A stretch of 64,000 nt of DNA from Sphagnum magellanicum (taxonomy: Eukaryota; Streptophyta; Sphagnopsida; Sphagnales; Sphagnaceae), in NCBI GenBank assembly GCA_021904315.1, contig CM038917.1, positions 6,246,041 to 6,310,040 on the forward strand, written 5' to 3'. Made by a program: the position numbers and the translations under genes. The first letter of the stretch is position 1; every line of letters begins with the position of its first letter. The notes beneath the pieces are model-generated. The model searched no databases and was not told the origin of the DNA. It worked only from the letters and a program-made list of their open reading frames with translations. Shown here in pieces: positions 1-13,186 of this stretch.

Positions 1-1223
1 AGACAATCCTGGGAGTTCTCTCTGTGTGTGGACTTGGGGTTTGAATGATCGACATCTGTTTTGTTTTTGCTCCTTCATATCTCCGATCTGAGGAAGAAGG
101 AGCTTCTTTCTTCTTCTTCTGTGTTGGGGAGCAGACTATGGACTGGGGAGATTGAAAGTGTTTGAAAGGCTGTTCAAAACAGGAAGCAGATTCTTGTGGA
201 TTGAACATCCGTCATCCTTCGTTTGTAAGCATTTGCAGATCTATGAAAGTTGTGTAGTTGTTATTTTTGTAGGGCAAAAGTCGGGAAAAGCAATTTCTTT
301 GATCTTCTCCTCTGTGTTCCTCCTTCAGCAAAGGTCTGTTCTTCCATTTAAGGTGGAGATCTCGACTATTGCATTTATGGTCTCTGCTTCGCGCGAGTAC
401 TACCATTGCAAAAGGAGATGCAGGAGGATTTACTACTACTATTTGTGAGAGAATTGCATTTGTCGCACAAGAAGGTCGGCCGCAACTTTGTCCAGCTGTT
501 GCGCAAGTGTATTGGAAGCCTGACTGTGGGAGTGTATGATCTGGTTTGTTCCCGTAGCAAAGCGAAGTGGGAGGGTGGCTGGCTCTACTTCGCAGATTTA
601 ATGTTAGGTTTTTCTGTCAAAAGTAGCACGAGATAGATATTCTTCTCTCCTACAATCTCGTTCGAATCACATCCTTACAGCGTGTTGTTGAGGCAAGACT
701 CAGCACTTGAAGAGAGAGAGAATGTGCGTCGGAGAAGTTTATCATCAAGGAAGAAACCCTCAGATGCACGTTCTCCCTATCTGCTAATCTCTGCTTTCAT
801 CTGGCTTCTCCAAGGGGTTGTTGGTGGTGTGTATCTTTATAAGGTTCATCCCAGATTTGAACAGCTTGTGTGCTGCCAAGCATGGCAAGAAGGTAGATCG
901 GTGGAGCTCCCTTTGAAATCTAGGGAGTGTATGCTTCATGCATACAAAACCATGAGGCAAACAGAACTGTGACTTCTTATCATTGCTTGAAGACCAGAGT
1001 TGGAGGACAGAAATTTGGAAGCTTGAAGACCAAGTGAAGCAAACAGAACTGTAGCTTTACTACCACCACACTAGCTTCTGCACCCCTTGTAGATTATATT
1101 GTCAATTTGAAGGCCAGAAGTGGTGGTCAGGCATTGGAATCTTGAAGTGGCGCAAGATTATTCCTGAGGCAAGAACTCGAAGCATCTGTGAATCGAACTC
1201 AACTTGCAGGAGTGAGTCCAGGC
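1..1223 (+). other. 5' leader / promoter-proximal region of the PI4K gamma gene
   Basis: This gene-proximal DNA is richer in GC and CpG than the rest of the window and lies directly upstream of the kinase start codon. It holds a CT-rich tract at about 105-122, common in plant 5' leaders, and several short upstream reading frames, none resembling a known protein. Two partly duplicated blocks are visible: a 14-base word at 957-970 recurs at 1038-1051, and a block near 989-1031 recurs in diverged form near 1108-1147. The transcription start is not identifiable and may lie left of the window. A spliced leader is possible, because 1201-1210 ends in an acceptor-like TTGCAG just before the start codon, but I could not pair it with a donor. 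Confidence 0.5.
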
Positions 1224-3692
1224 ATGCCTCCCAATGTACAAAGCCCAGTGCATATTCACAAACCTGTGGCTGTCCCTGATGGAGTCAATGGCAAAGGTGT
1301 ATCTAGTGGCGGGTTTTCCATCATGTGCAGGCGACAGGTTGGGCGTCGTCGCATCTTTGTGCAGACTGACACAGGTAGGCCTTGGAGCTTCTCTGAGCTG
1401 TAATGCTCCTGCATTGCATATTTGTAGGTTTTAGCAAATAGCCTCCAAACCCATGCCTGAGATCATCAAAATTGAGGAGAATCACTGGAGTCTCATGATA
1501 CCCTGTAATCAAATCTGTAACAAAACCTGAGTAATGCAGATCTTCCTTGATGCTGCTTGCAAGCATGGTGTTGCTAGTAAGGGTCCTCTGTAGTTGTGCA
1601 GTGGTGGTGCAGCAAGCCAGGAGGTGACAAGCTCCATTTGTTCAAGCAAGTCATCATGGGCTGTTTTAAGTGTTGGCTTTGAACAGCCTTGACAGCAGGG
1701 CATGCTTCTGAATTGAAGAGATTCCCAATGTGTGCTATTTTCAGGATCATGGGTTTGGTTTTGGTGAATGCAGGCAATGTTCTTGGGATTGAGCTGGACA
1801 GGGCTGACAAGGTAGAATCGGTGAAGAAAAAAGTGCAGGCTGCATTTTGTGTTCCCACAGAACAGAGTGATCTTGTATTTGGTGACCTTGTTCTGGACAA
1901 AGACTTGAGTGGAGTGAGGAATGATTCCCCCTTGTTGCTCACACGAAATCTATATCGAAGCTCCTCAACTCCATGCCTTTCACCCACTATAGCTGATGTG
2001 AAATCAAACAAAGACTTTCGTCAGAATAGATTGTTTGAGATTGTAGGGGGTTCAACATGCTGTTCCAAGATTAACCGTCTGCTCCGAGAAGCAGCCAAGG
2101 CTGTTGAGGCTGGGGTTGATCCAGTACCTGCTGGAGGTGGCTTAGGTGGTGCCTACTATTTCCGGAACCGTAGAGGGGAGAGCATTGCTATTGTTAAACC
2201 CACTGATGAAGAGCCTTTTGCACCCAATAATCCAAAAGGCTTCACTGGCAGAGCCTTGGGGCAGCCAGGCTTGAAAAGGTCAATCCGAGTTGGAGAAACA
2301 GGTGTCCGGGAGGTCGCAGCCTACTTGCTGGATCATGATCATTTTGCAAAGGTGCCAGCCACTGCACTGGTTAAGGCCATCCACCCAATATTCAATGTGA
2401 ACTGGGGGAATGCAGTAATGATTGGTGGTGTACCATCTCTTGATTCTGCTAAAATTGGATCCTTCCAGCAGTTTGTGAGCCATGACTTTGATGCAAGTGA
2501 ACATGGCACATCACGGTTTCCTGTCTCATCTGTACATAGAATTGGCATTCTTGATATCCGTCTATTCAACACTGACCGCCATGCAGGTAATATTCTTGTG
2601 AAGAAACTGGGCACAGATGCTGGAGGTGGGGAGAGCACCAGTAACTGCTGGCCATGTTCAGGTCTTAGGGTTGAGGAATCTGTGGAACTTATTCCAATTG
2701 ACCATGGCCTCTGCCTACCTGAGACTCTGGATGATCCCTACTTTGAGTGGCTCCATTGGCCACAAGCTTCCTTTCCTTTCTCTGATGAGGAATTAGCATA
2801 TATTGAGCGGCTGGAGCCAATGCGTGATGCTGAGATGCTGCGAAGAGAACTACCTACGTTGAGGGAGGCTTGCCTACGCATGTTGGTGCTCGCAACCATC
2901 TTCTTGAAAAAAGGCACAGCAGCAGGGTTATCACTTGCAGATATTGCTGGTATGATGTCCAGAGAGCTCTGTGGTGTTGATGAGGATGCAAGTGAGCTTG
3001 AGAATTTGTGCATGCAAGCAAAGGCAGAGGTTGATGAGGAACTGCTGGCATGGAGCTCTGAAAGTGACAATATGAGCTTGCAGGAGGTCAGTCTGTCTGA
3101 AGATCTCCCGGGACAGCCATTCCTGATTGAGATGGATGACCATGAGGAGGAGCTAAGAGCATGGAGTAGTACAGACAACAGTCAATGGCTGTTTCACCCC
3201 CCTGTAACTGGCTATGCACCTCTATCCCCACTATCTCCTTCCCGAATTTCACAATTTCGAGGAGGCTTGGCTTCACTGATGCTGCAGGAACTTCACCCAC
3301 TAGAAACCACTGCAGTTCCGCTTTCCCCATTGTGCAGTCCACAGCAACATGAATCTACATCACTGTTCAATAGTGTACAATCATCGGCACTGTCCCAAAT
3401 GTCAGGCCCTGTGCGAAGCATTTCTTTTTCTAACACTAAGTGCCGTTCTCACACACAAATTGAACATCGACCATCACTAGGATTACAGGGAATTGCAGCA
3501 CTGAATGTTGCTCAGAATGTGGTTCAGACTCCAGGGTTAACCATGGGGCCACTTATTCTTGCAGACATGAGTGAGAAGGCCTGGACTCTCTTTCTGGAGT
3601 TCTTCCAGCAATTGTTACCTGCAGCATTTACCAGGCGCAAGTCTAAGAGCATGAACCAGTTCCAGAGACTTGGGACATCTTGCAGATTTTGA
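1224..3692 (+). CDS. Phosphatidylinositol 4-kinase gamma (ubiquitin-like domain kinase), two exons
   Basis: The coding parts are 1224-1374 and 1774-3692, giving 689 aa. The intron 1375-1773 starts GTAGGC and ends ATGCAG; it splits a Gly codon and joins QTDTG to NVLGIELD, as in plant relatives. The ATG at 1224 was chosen because the N-terminus (MPPNVQSPV) resembles Arabidopsis PI4K gamma proteins; the longer open frame from 1689 uses intron sequence and a TTG start. In order: a ubiquitin-like domain at about residues 41-106; a PI3/4-kinase domain with a Gly-rich loop GGGLGGAYYF at 171-180, Lys192 in AIVKP, catalytic Asp318 and Asn323 in NTDRHAGN, and metal-binding Asp360 in IDHG; a low-complexity Ser/Pro region; and the conserved tail RLGTSCRF. 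The family is cytoplasmic or nuclear. Some members phosphorylate proteins rather than lipid, so substrate is uncertain. No damage is seen. Confidence 0.95.
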
Positions 3693-4640
3693 GGAAGTTC
3701 CCAAATTTGATGCAGAGGGAAGAAGCTGGGTGAAGAGGGCTGGAGCATGTCCTTAAATGGCCTCCTCATTGTAGATTTTTGTGGTCCTTTCTGAGGATAT
3801 TCCTTTTGGTCGGGGGCAATGACAACCAGGGCCTGAACAGGTGGCCCTTGTGCAGTGGTGTTTTCTAAGATTCTTGGATTTTGTGGTGTCAATTACATAG
3901 CTTGACTTTAGCTTGCAGCCAACTTTGTAGCAAATATGTAGCATCCTTGCAGTCGTTTGGTGTGAACCACTTAAGAGCCCTGGAATTCCACTGAATCAAA
4001 ATCAATTACAAGTGCTGTATTTGCAAGGGCAGGTCAAGCTTGTGGTGCACACTAGGAAAAGAGAGAAGTAAGTTGGGATTGTTCTCTCCTATGGGTGTGA
4101 AGTTCAGATGGCTGTTGTGCCCTGCCATGAGAGGTATGCTATTTGTATTTTCTTAACAATCTGTAATCTTTTGTTTGAGAAATTATGATAAGTTTTTCCT
4201 TGTACTCTATGCTCTAGCCATCATGGTGATGTTTGTCCTCTTCATTTGGTCTTTTCAATTATCATTCATTCTGCAGTTCTGTGCTCATGGGAGTCATGAG
4301 TCATGACAGCTGTTATGATGAGTTTCAGACTTGGTGGCTGCACCCTGCAACCAAATTTGGTTTGCATCTGGCTCGTGTTCACCAGGGCAGATAAACAGGT
4401 GATTTTATTGAACACTTTTCTCATTTCTGCTTGTTAAAAAATTTCAAAGCAAACCAATAGTCACTCCAAAGCTTAGTCCATGATTCTTAAAATGTTATTT
4501 GCAGATGTCGGCTGGTCCTATTGTACTTCTTCTGCTATGTACCTGCCAGTTGTTTTGTCTGCAGTTCCAACAAATAGATATCTGAATGTGATGAAGCTCT
4601 GCTTGCCATAGTAGAGCCTGCTGAACTTCTGAGCAAGAAG
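3693..4640 (+). other. Putative 3' UTR of the PI4K gamma gene, possibly spliced
   Basis: After the TGA stop the base composition stays gene-like to about 4.6 kb, with no long reading frame. Two segments look like introns by splice consensus: 4134-4276 (GAG|GTATGC to TTCTGCAG) and 4399-4504 (ACAG|GTGATT to TTTGCAG), leaving a candidate exon at 4277-4398. Introns this far behind a stop codon could mark the transcript for nonsense-mediated decay, or they may belong to another transcript. A clear AATAAA is not present close by. The evidence is splice-site shape only. Confidence 0.35.
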
Positions 4641-7600
4641 TTAGTTTCAGAGCATGAAAACCAGCTATGTGACCTAACCCAAAGCTGCAAGTGATTGTTC
4701 ATAATGAGACAAGTTATTATGTGCTTCAGCAGCTGGCAGCTAGATCCTGGGATACTTATAAGATAGTCTAAATTGCAATGATTTTGGTGGTGGTGAAGTG
4801 CCAGCTCTCTGTAGTACATCTTGTGGACACCAAACTGAAGAGCAATTCATAGTCTCTTGTACAGTGCCAATACAGTCCACAACATAGTTTGTTCCTCAAA
4901 ACCTGACACATGGTTGCTAGTCAAGAAATCTGAGTGGACTAACATGTAGGTCGAATCCTGTATGACATCATGACAGCCACCTGATAGATACATTTACAGC
5001 AAATCATTCACCCACCCCTATTGCTGCTCAAAATCAAATCAAATTCCAAGGGTTTCCAACTATATTTTGACACCAATGTGGACATGCAAAAGTAATTAGC
5101 ATTACCTATATGCAATGTAGTGGTTTCGGATTTGCTTATGACAGAAAAATGCACATCCTCCTTTGAGTTGCCACTTTTGTAGCACCTTCTATTCTCAATG
5201 CCTAGGGGACTGGGTCTCCAAATCCTTACAGCCTAATTTTTAACTAGATCATGGGCCATCAGTTTAGATTAAACAAGTTAGATAAGAATCATCAAATGGG
5301 TTGCGCATATTTAGTCTGTTTCAGCAAAGCAGATTTTCTCACTGGAATATGAGAATTGAATTAGGAAATATTGACATGGTTGGATGAATGGACACAAAAA
5401 GGAAGTGAAACTTACTTAGCAACAGCACAAACTTCTATGCTGTTGATAACAACAAACTCCTCTTTTTGTTATCCCACCACAAAGCATATGAAGCACAGAC
5501 ACATAGAACAGACATGTTGGTGCAGTTTTGTGCTCCCTACCTTTGTGACAAAAGAAAATGGAAGGTGGCATATTCACAATACGGATGTCATTACATTCAT
5601 GCATGAGACTGACCATTCCCATACATTCTAGGTAGTGTGCAATATATGAACAATGTGTGTGATGTTACATTTTGCAATATATGACAAAAAGAATATCAGG
5701 TGTGTAAAACCTGAAAGAACAACAACAATTCTTGAAGCAACAAAATTCTCATGCAATCAACATGCAGCATTCAACAGAAAAAAATGAAGCACTAATGTTA
5801 AAGTACAAAACATTGTTAAAATATGGGCAATAAAATAAAGGCTACTGTTACCGTAATTTGAAAACACTCAACTATAGAACACACGAAGGTTGTGAGGAGC
5901 ATGAAAGAAAGTTGCATTGTTCAAGCAGAAGAGAGGACAAGGAGATGTGTAGAGACGTCCTTTCACATACATGTATGTTACACCTTAGCATAATATTCCT
6001 GCCTGTTGGATCCTACCATCAAGTCTGGAGCCAAGCTCTTAACCCTAACTCTACCAGCTATTGCAACATCTACACCTAGCTTTTAACATTGAGTGCCAAG
6101 CTAGTTAGATACGCTTACAGATCTATAATCCATTAGCCTACATCAACAATTTTAATTTTAATGCCTTTCAACCTTGGTCCCCCTGTATTTTACCTTTAAA
6201 TCTAATGTTAAAAGGGTGAAAGCATGCTATGAAGGGCTAACTTGGGGGGAAATGGGTTTAATTGAATGTTACATAAATTGAATTGCTCCAAAATGTGGTG
6301 AAATTATTTTTTGGGTTTCATTTTTGGTATTAGCCTAATTATTTTGACTTTCAAGAAGCTATTGACATCTCATATTATTTGGAAAAGAATCTAGTTTAAT
6401 GCAAACAATTGTGTGTGCATTTATGGTATACATAGTATAATAGAGCCAATATTTAATTTCAAATTTCACTAATATTCTGTTTTATTAGTCATCCAAATAA
6501 ACTTTTGGAAATGGATTTTATACAACTACCCATGTCACAATTTTTGTTTCCCCTCCATGTGAATGTGATTTTTTGGTCAAAATTTCAAATTATCACACAT
6601 TTATGGTCAACCAATTGAGAATAAACATTTGTGAAATTGAAATTGTCAACTTTTCACATGGTTCACAAACACAGATCAATAATATGGTTCAATAGACATC
6701 ACAAATTTCATAAAATTTGTCAATTATTTCAATCATTTTTCAGATATAATTGGCTTGTTTACTACATTGTGATAATTGTTATTTTTGCGAAAATATTCTT
6801 TAATATCCAATAACATGAAATCAAATAGTGTAGTATTTTCCACAATTCCTTTCTTTATAATTTGGGCTATCATAATATGTAAAAGCATTGTTAAAATTCC
6901 TCTTCAAAAACATGATGTGAAGTTCAAAAACATCACATCTAAAAGCAATATTTGTGCACAACATTTTTCATTCATTGTAATGTGGTTTCACCCAAAACTA
7001 CATGTTAACCCCTAGAGTTGAAACTAAATATATCCTTTAATCCTTAAAATTATTATAAATTAATTGAAATAAAATTTTGAAATAGCTAAAGTCTTTTGAA
7101 ATCATTTCGCTTTGTTAAGTGTTTTGATTTAATTGCCCAATTTGGTTTAAGTTGATAAGTGATAAGTTGGGTTAGCCCAAATAATTATGCTTTTAGGTTG
7201 GAACTAGCATATGTGTGAACATGGTTCAGGATATTGTGTGTTTGCGAAATAACCCCACGATGTGTGATTTCAAATCATCAAAAATTATTTGAAATTCCAA
7301 AACATATTGTTGTTTCTTATAAGTTTTCTTGGGTTTTATGTAAGTTTTGTTTGTGCACGTTGTTATATGAATTTTCTTGTGTGTTTGGGCTTGGATTCTT
7401 ATGAGTTTTGCAAGCAAATAAATATTTTGAATCACCAAAAATGAATATAGTTGGATAATGTTATAACAAGATTTATTATTGTTTTAACATTGGGGTTTAT
7501 TTGTGTTTTGCATGGGAATCTATTAACAATAAACGCCATGTAGTTTTGTTTTGTGAAATGTGTATTTTGGTTTGTTTTGGAATGTGTACCTAGTAGGAAT

Positions 7601-7740
7601 TGTAATAGGGGGCACTTATTGGTTTGTTTTTTGAATTAAAGAAGCTCACTTAATGAAGTTGGTGTTTTCAACATCAAATTTGGTTCAAATCTCATTTGTG
7701 AGTTGAACCCAAATATGGCATGGGTACCTTAGAATTGGAA
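4641..7740. other. Gene-free AT-rich DNA
   Basis: No supported gene was found. Reading frames are short (under 90 codons) and unrecognised. The left third still has gene-like composition; from about 6.1 kb it becomes clearly AT-rich and CpG-poor. No terminal repeats or target-site duplications were found by eye. Confidence 0.5.
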
Positions 7741-10290
7741 AGAGGAAAAAAAACTATACAAAGAGAAGTAAAAAGGAACCCTTGCTTTTACCATATAAGC
7801 CTTGCCTATCTTTTTCTTTTTTTCTTTCTTTCTCTATTTCCTCCTTTCTATTTTGGCAATGGTAGGTGAGGAACAACAATAATGACAATAGTGCCAACAT
7901 CACAACCATGATGCATTGCTATCATTACCCAAGAGGAGCTTGAGTAATCAACCTTCATGAATAGCAAAGGTCACTCAAGAAGGGGGGGGTCATGGTTTTG
8001 TTGCCCTCCTTTGATCTTTCTCCTCACCTTCATCAAAATAGCCACATGCACCAAAAAGGAGGAGCAACATTTCAAAAGGGACACATAGGGGGGACATGGT
8101 GTTGCTACACAAAGGGGGGAGGGGTGCCATCATTGATTGTAGCTAAAGTTCATGGCTTGAACCTAGGCCAACCTTGCCAAGTTTAGTGAGCACCAAAGGT
8201 TACATAGTTTAAGGAACCTTGAGATAATGGAGGAGGGGGGTCCAATATCAACCCCCTCCCCCCCAAAACTACTTTTAATTTTTTTGGTTTTCCAAGCCTT
8301 AGGTTTGAGCCCAATCCTAACATGACAAGTGATGAACTTTTTTTTTTTTTCCAGATTTTTTGGGATTTAATTTTTTTTCAACTTTTTCATCCAGTGGGCC
8401 TTATTTCATGTAGAATTTGGATGTGGGATTTCATTCAACTTTTTCATCATGTTTAGTGGGTGAAAAAGGGTCTAGTGATTGGACAAAAAATTAATTTAAA
8501 AAAATTCAGACATTTAAAACCTTTTGACCAAACACATCATCATATCAAATCATGTCATTTCATATCACAATGTGAAGTGACATGGAGGAAAAAAAGGCAT
8601 TTAAATTTATTACTTGGGGATTTATTTGGAAATCATATTTCCCACTTATTGGGTTAGAATTGGATGTTGTCTACACCATTGGGTTTTGGGAAAGAAAGCC
8701 TACATGAATGGGAGATTTTAGTCCATTTGGAGACAAAATGTTTTAGAGGGTTTCTATAGGGCATGGAAGTTGGTGTGTGTGGGATTAATTTTCATCAAAT
8801 TTTTGGCAACTCAACACCTATGTTGGTAAGTCCAAATACTTGTAAGTTGTACCCCATAGGTGGTGGAGTGTCATGCCATCAACACTCATGCAATGTCATG
8901 CCATTGACTTTTGAATCTAATTTGTAATTTTCAAACAAGAATTTTAAAAATGGGAATTTGTGTTGTATGAAAAGTTCATTTCCATTTTGTGTTGTTTGAG
9001 GTTGCACATGTGATTCATTCTTATTGTTGGAATATTGTTCATAAGTTGTCATAAAGTATTGGGTTGTGAAGAAGTGTGTGGCTTGCTCAACAATCCAACA
9101 AGGCATACAACTCATGGATTGATCATTCCTCACACTTATGCATATTACAGTTTAAGATCCTTGGGGCGAAAGGCTACATGCCTTCCCTTGTTTAGGTAAT
9201 TAGTCCCAAGGGTTATAATTGGGGTAATTAACAACTAGGAGGGGACAAGATTACTATCCAACGTTTGTCCTTGCATGGTAGGTCCACTTGACTTCACAAG
9301 TGTAAATTATAATAATAAGTTTGAATATTTAGTTGGGGAGTTTAGGTTGAAACCCTTTGTTGGTGTTATTGGGGGTTCCATCTATAGGTATACCAACTCC
9401 ATTGTTCAATTGTGGCAAGTTGTGGCAATGAGATTAGGTTGATGACCAATAAACCACAATTGTTGTATTCACAATGAACCCCACATTTCTTTGGCCTTGT
9501 GGAATGTTCTTGGTGGGTGCAAGTGCTTTGAATTAGAGTTAGGTGAAGCCCACATGTTCAACATCATTTAGGAATTACAATTTGGAACCATTTTTTAAGG
9601 ATAAAGGTCACCATGGAAGTGCCATGGGATTCAAAAATAAAGAACATTTTGGGTGCAAGTGATATTATTAACAAATTTAGAAAGTAGGGGGTTTGGTTTT
9701 GATTGTCAACATTGCCATTGTTGTTGTCATTAGGAAGGGAACCTTGGGGTTTGGATTTAGATTTTGCTACTAAGAAATTATAAATTGTTACACCATTGGT
9801 GTGGGATATGGACAAATTATAGGGAATCATTAAAGGCTCTCACCAATATTTAGAAGTAGTGGGCACCATCACGTTGAAGGATTTCATTTAAGAATTTGAT
9901 AGCTAGTGTGATCTGCAACAAATGCATAATCCATAGTTGTTGACACCTTTCATGGCAGGGAAAACGTTGTTCTAACATTTCGAAAGGTCTGTGTTATGAT
10001 TCAAGTGCACCCATGAAACGTAGATCTCCCAAAAGAGTGACAAGTGTTTGGTCACCCAATTATGTAAGTACTATGGCCCCAATTGTTGTTACAATTGTAA
10101 GTAAAATTTTGACAACTTTTAATAGTAGTTCGGTTAATGGAAGTGGGAGTGTTGATGGAAGTGGGAATGTTAATGGCATAGCCATTGGAAGTGGTGGTGT
10201 TGGCCCGTCCATTAGTGGACACGGTCTTGTGCCAACATTCAACCTTCTTATGGATTTTGTTTTTAAATTGCAAAGAAATTACTATGGGGT
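7741..10290. other. Gene-free DNA with homopolymer runs, possible transposon debris
   Basis: Contains pyrimidine tracts (about 7805-7850), G runs (7981-7989 and 8110-8120), a C run near 8262-8273 and a T run at 8338-8350. A short open frame at 10013-10294 encodes a Gly/Ser/Val-rich low-complexity peptide that I do not recognise. Nothing else can be supported. Confidence 0.4.
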
Positions 10291-10294
10291 TTGA

Positions 10295-10525
10295 ATGGAA
10301 AAATTACAAAATTTGTTGAAGTGTCAATGTAAACCACATGAAAGATTTTGGAGGCATACACGTGAATGAAAAGATTTGTCATTATGATATAAGGGGTCAC
10401 AAAAACAGATGTTGTCCAATTCTAGTATGACATTTTGGACAAGGAACTTGTTCAACCCACATTGGTAAATGTGTTCCAATTTTTGAAATGCATCAAATTA
10501 AACATCATAGAGGAAACATGTAGTG
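10295..10525 (+). pseudogene. Possible BED-type zinc-finger relic (hAT-related), very uncertain
   Basis: One frame, interrupted by stops, reads a short Cys/His-rich stretch (ICHYDIRGHKNRCC, then GQGTCSTHIGKC at about 10380-10470). Its order resembles the start of hAT transposases: a Cys-rich finger, then a 'G-Q-G' turn, then another Cys. The hAT transposase relic about 1.9 kb downstream makes the reading plausible, but the match is weak and the metal-binding pattern is incomplete. Confidence 0.2.
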
Positions 10526-11454
10526 ATTCTCAAGTTCAATAATTAAGGACAACTTGAGGGTGAAAACATACTATGATGTAAACAAAAATTGTCACAATTT
10601 GATCATTTTGATACTTATGGAACTTTGATATATCATGGTGGATGTTTGGAAAACATTTTATAACTAAAATTTATAATTAATTTTGGTTTACATCTCAATA
10701 TATCATTGTATGATGAAAGTGGAAAAAATATAAACAAAATAATTATTAATTGTAGTATATTTTCATTTGCAAATAGCCCTATCATAATGTTGCAATTGTA
10801 AAAAAAAATTATGAAGGACAAAATTTAATGGTTGTTTATCTGTGAAATTTTGTGCATGTAAAAAGACAACCATGAAGAAAAATCTTCTTCATTAAAATTC
10901 TCAATTTATTTTCAAGTTGTGAAATTCATATCATATGTTTTTAAAAAATTTGTTTGTACATTATGTTATAATAATGATGAAAATTATGATCTTTTTAAGT
11001 TGTAAAATGTTATTTTGGTGAAGATGTAAATGGGCTAAATGTTGTTTTACCATTTTATATAAAAAAGGTGGATTTTCAAAATAAATAAATAATGGATGGA
11101 AATCTACTATAAAATAGGGGTTCTAAATCAATTTTTGTGAAATTATTGGTGTATTTTTACACAATGATACAACTACCAATCAATTGCATATTAATGGGTT
11201 TAACAACTTATTTTATGTTTGAATATCAAGTTAACTACATGTGATCTTTAAAAAAATTCAAAGTGAGTGAAATCTTATGTGTTATTACTTTTTATATTAT
11301 ATGAAGTCCTAGTTTTCCTTAAAATTGTCTACATTGTAGTGTATTTTCACTGTTGAGAACTCACTAACATTGTCAATTCAATAGTCATGCAACTACCAAA
11401 TAAAGCCACACCACAATTGTAGCAAGGTGGTGCATCATCATCATATTTTGTCAA

Positions 11455-11625
11455 GTAGGGAGGAAAAGAAAAATGTTGGAGATGTGGTGGGTTTCATTGA
11501 AAGAGTGATTGTTTTAATCCACCTAAAGCCACCACCTCCAACCTTAAACTTAACCAACCATGTTCCCATTATAAAATTTATGGTGATGATGTGAATTGTT
11601 GTTTCATTTTACATCCATAATTATG
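11455..11625 (+). pseudogene. Retrotransposon gag zinc-knuckle relic
   Basis: From 11474 one frame reads CWRCGGFH-stop-KSDC, a CX2CX3HX4C knuckle of the type found in plant LTR-retrotransposon Gag proteins. The single stop (TGA at 11498) is one C-to-T change from an Arg codon. In the same frame, about 20 codons on, a second block reads CSHYKIYGDDVNCC and ends FILHP, resembling the second Cys/His block of such Gag proteins. Stops and frameshifts follow from about 11.62 kb. No LTRs or other pol domains could be tied to it, so it is a fragment. Confidence 0.5.
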
Positions 11626-12349
11626 ACAAGGTCAATCATAGATGGCATGCTAGGAAAAATTAGGGTTCAAGGAAAGGTCAAAAAAAGAAACGTGTAAGCA
11701 ATAAGAAGTTGGCCCCCCAAATTGACTCCAAATCAACCCAACACTAAAGAGGTGGGATTTGCACTCCTAAAGGTTCTAATGACAAACATGGCAATGAGTA
11801 TGGCAACACATGTGAAATCTAATGCATTTGTTTTAATGAAAGCTAAGGAACAAAAATAAATATCATCTTCTAGCTTAGATGTTAACCTAGTATTTTTTGT
11901 GGAACCAAATGTTTAAGTCCACAAGTTGGTCCCATATGAGGTGATGCCAAATATTCTAGGATGACATCTTGGGCAATTAGTGGAAATGTGAAACAAATGA
12001 AATGTGAATAAACTTTCAAAAATTACATGTTCAAAGAAAAATATGGAAAGCGAATAATGGAAATGCAATTTGTTAAATGTTTTTTGTGTAAATGATGACA
12101 AAGAGGTTGATGCTAGAAACCTCCAAGTCATGAGATGTTTGCTTTGTTACAATATCTTATGCATGTTGTTAATCTAAACACCAAAAAAAAAAAAGGACTT
12201 ACAACATAGTATAAAACATATGGAACAACAACTTTCACAAAAACATGGATGCAGATCATGCTATAATTGTCGAAAAAAAAAAATGGTCGAATAAGAGGAA
12301 CTCTTGAAAGACAACCAAAAATAAATAGCCTAATGTGTCAAGTAATGCA

Positions 12350-13145
12350 ATATATAAGTTTTTTGTTGTCAAAAATCCTTTCAAAAAGGATGATGAACAA
12401 CAAAAATAATTTTTGCAAGACTTTGGCCTTCTAATTATGAAAAATCAATTGTCATTGGAATTTCTGATATGTGTTTCGTTCAAATGTTTGGTTTTACATT
12501 TGTGTCCTTGAATTGTCTTACCTCTCAAAAAAAAAAATTCTCATGAAATTTTGCCTAAATTGGTGGAGAAAACAAAATAAGAGTATGCTTTACCAAAATT
12601 AGTAGATTGTATATTTGCAACAAGTTTTGACTTATGGATGTCGAAGGAGGCACATAATATTTTTGTTTTAGCCAAACTTTTAAAGATCTAATTGGTAGCT
12701 TAAACAACTCATTATTGGGTTGTTTGAAGCAACAAAGACTATTAATCAATCCTTGGTCGACAATATGACATAATTGTTTAATCAATATGGATTGGGGAGA
12801 AAAATTATTGCATATGTCAAGATGAGGGGTCAAATTTGAATGCAATGACAATTGTTTTGAAATTAATTGTGAAATGTGAAGTTTCAAGTTTGGATGAAAA
12901 TTTATAAAGTATTTATTTTGGCCATGCTTTTTCTAAGGTTTGTCAATATGTTACAACTAATGAAAAGGTTTGCAAAAAATTTAGATTTATTTCCATCAAG
13001 TCTACCCAATCATATTTGCAAAATGTATAACTTCGCTTAAAAATTATGGGAAAAACAGACAAGAATGGAAAAAAGCATGCTTATATTCAAACATTCACCC
13101 AAGAAAATTCTAGTGAAAACAAGGTGAATATTTAAATTTTTACAA

Positions 13146-13186
<41 letters not shown>

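Noticed and set aside
1689-1773. Open frame extending the kinase upstream from 1689
   Set aside because: It begins with TTG and reads intron sequence; splicing 1374 to 1774 gives the family's N-terminus in phase.
12555-12887. 110-codon open frame, minus strand
   Set aside because: It is antisense to the hAT transposase relic.
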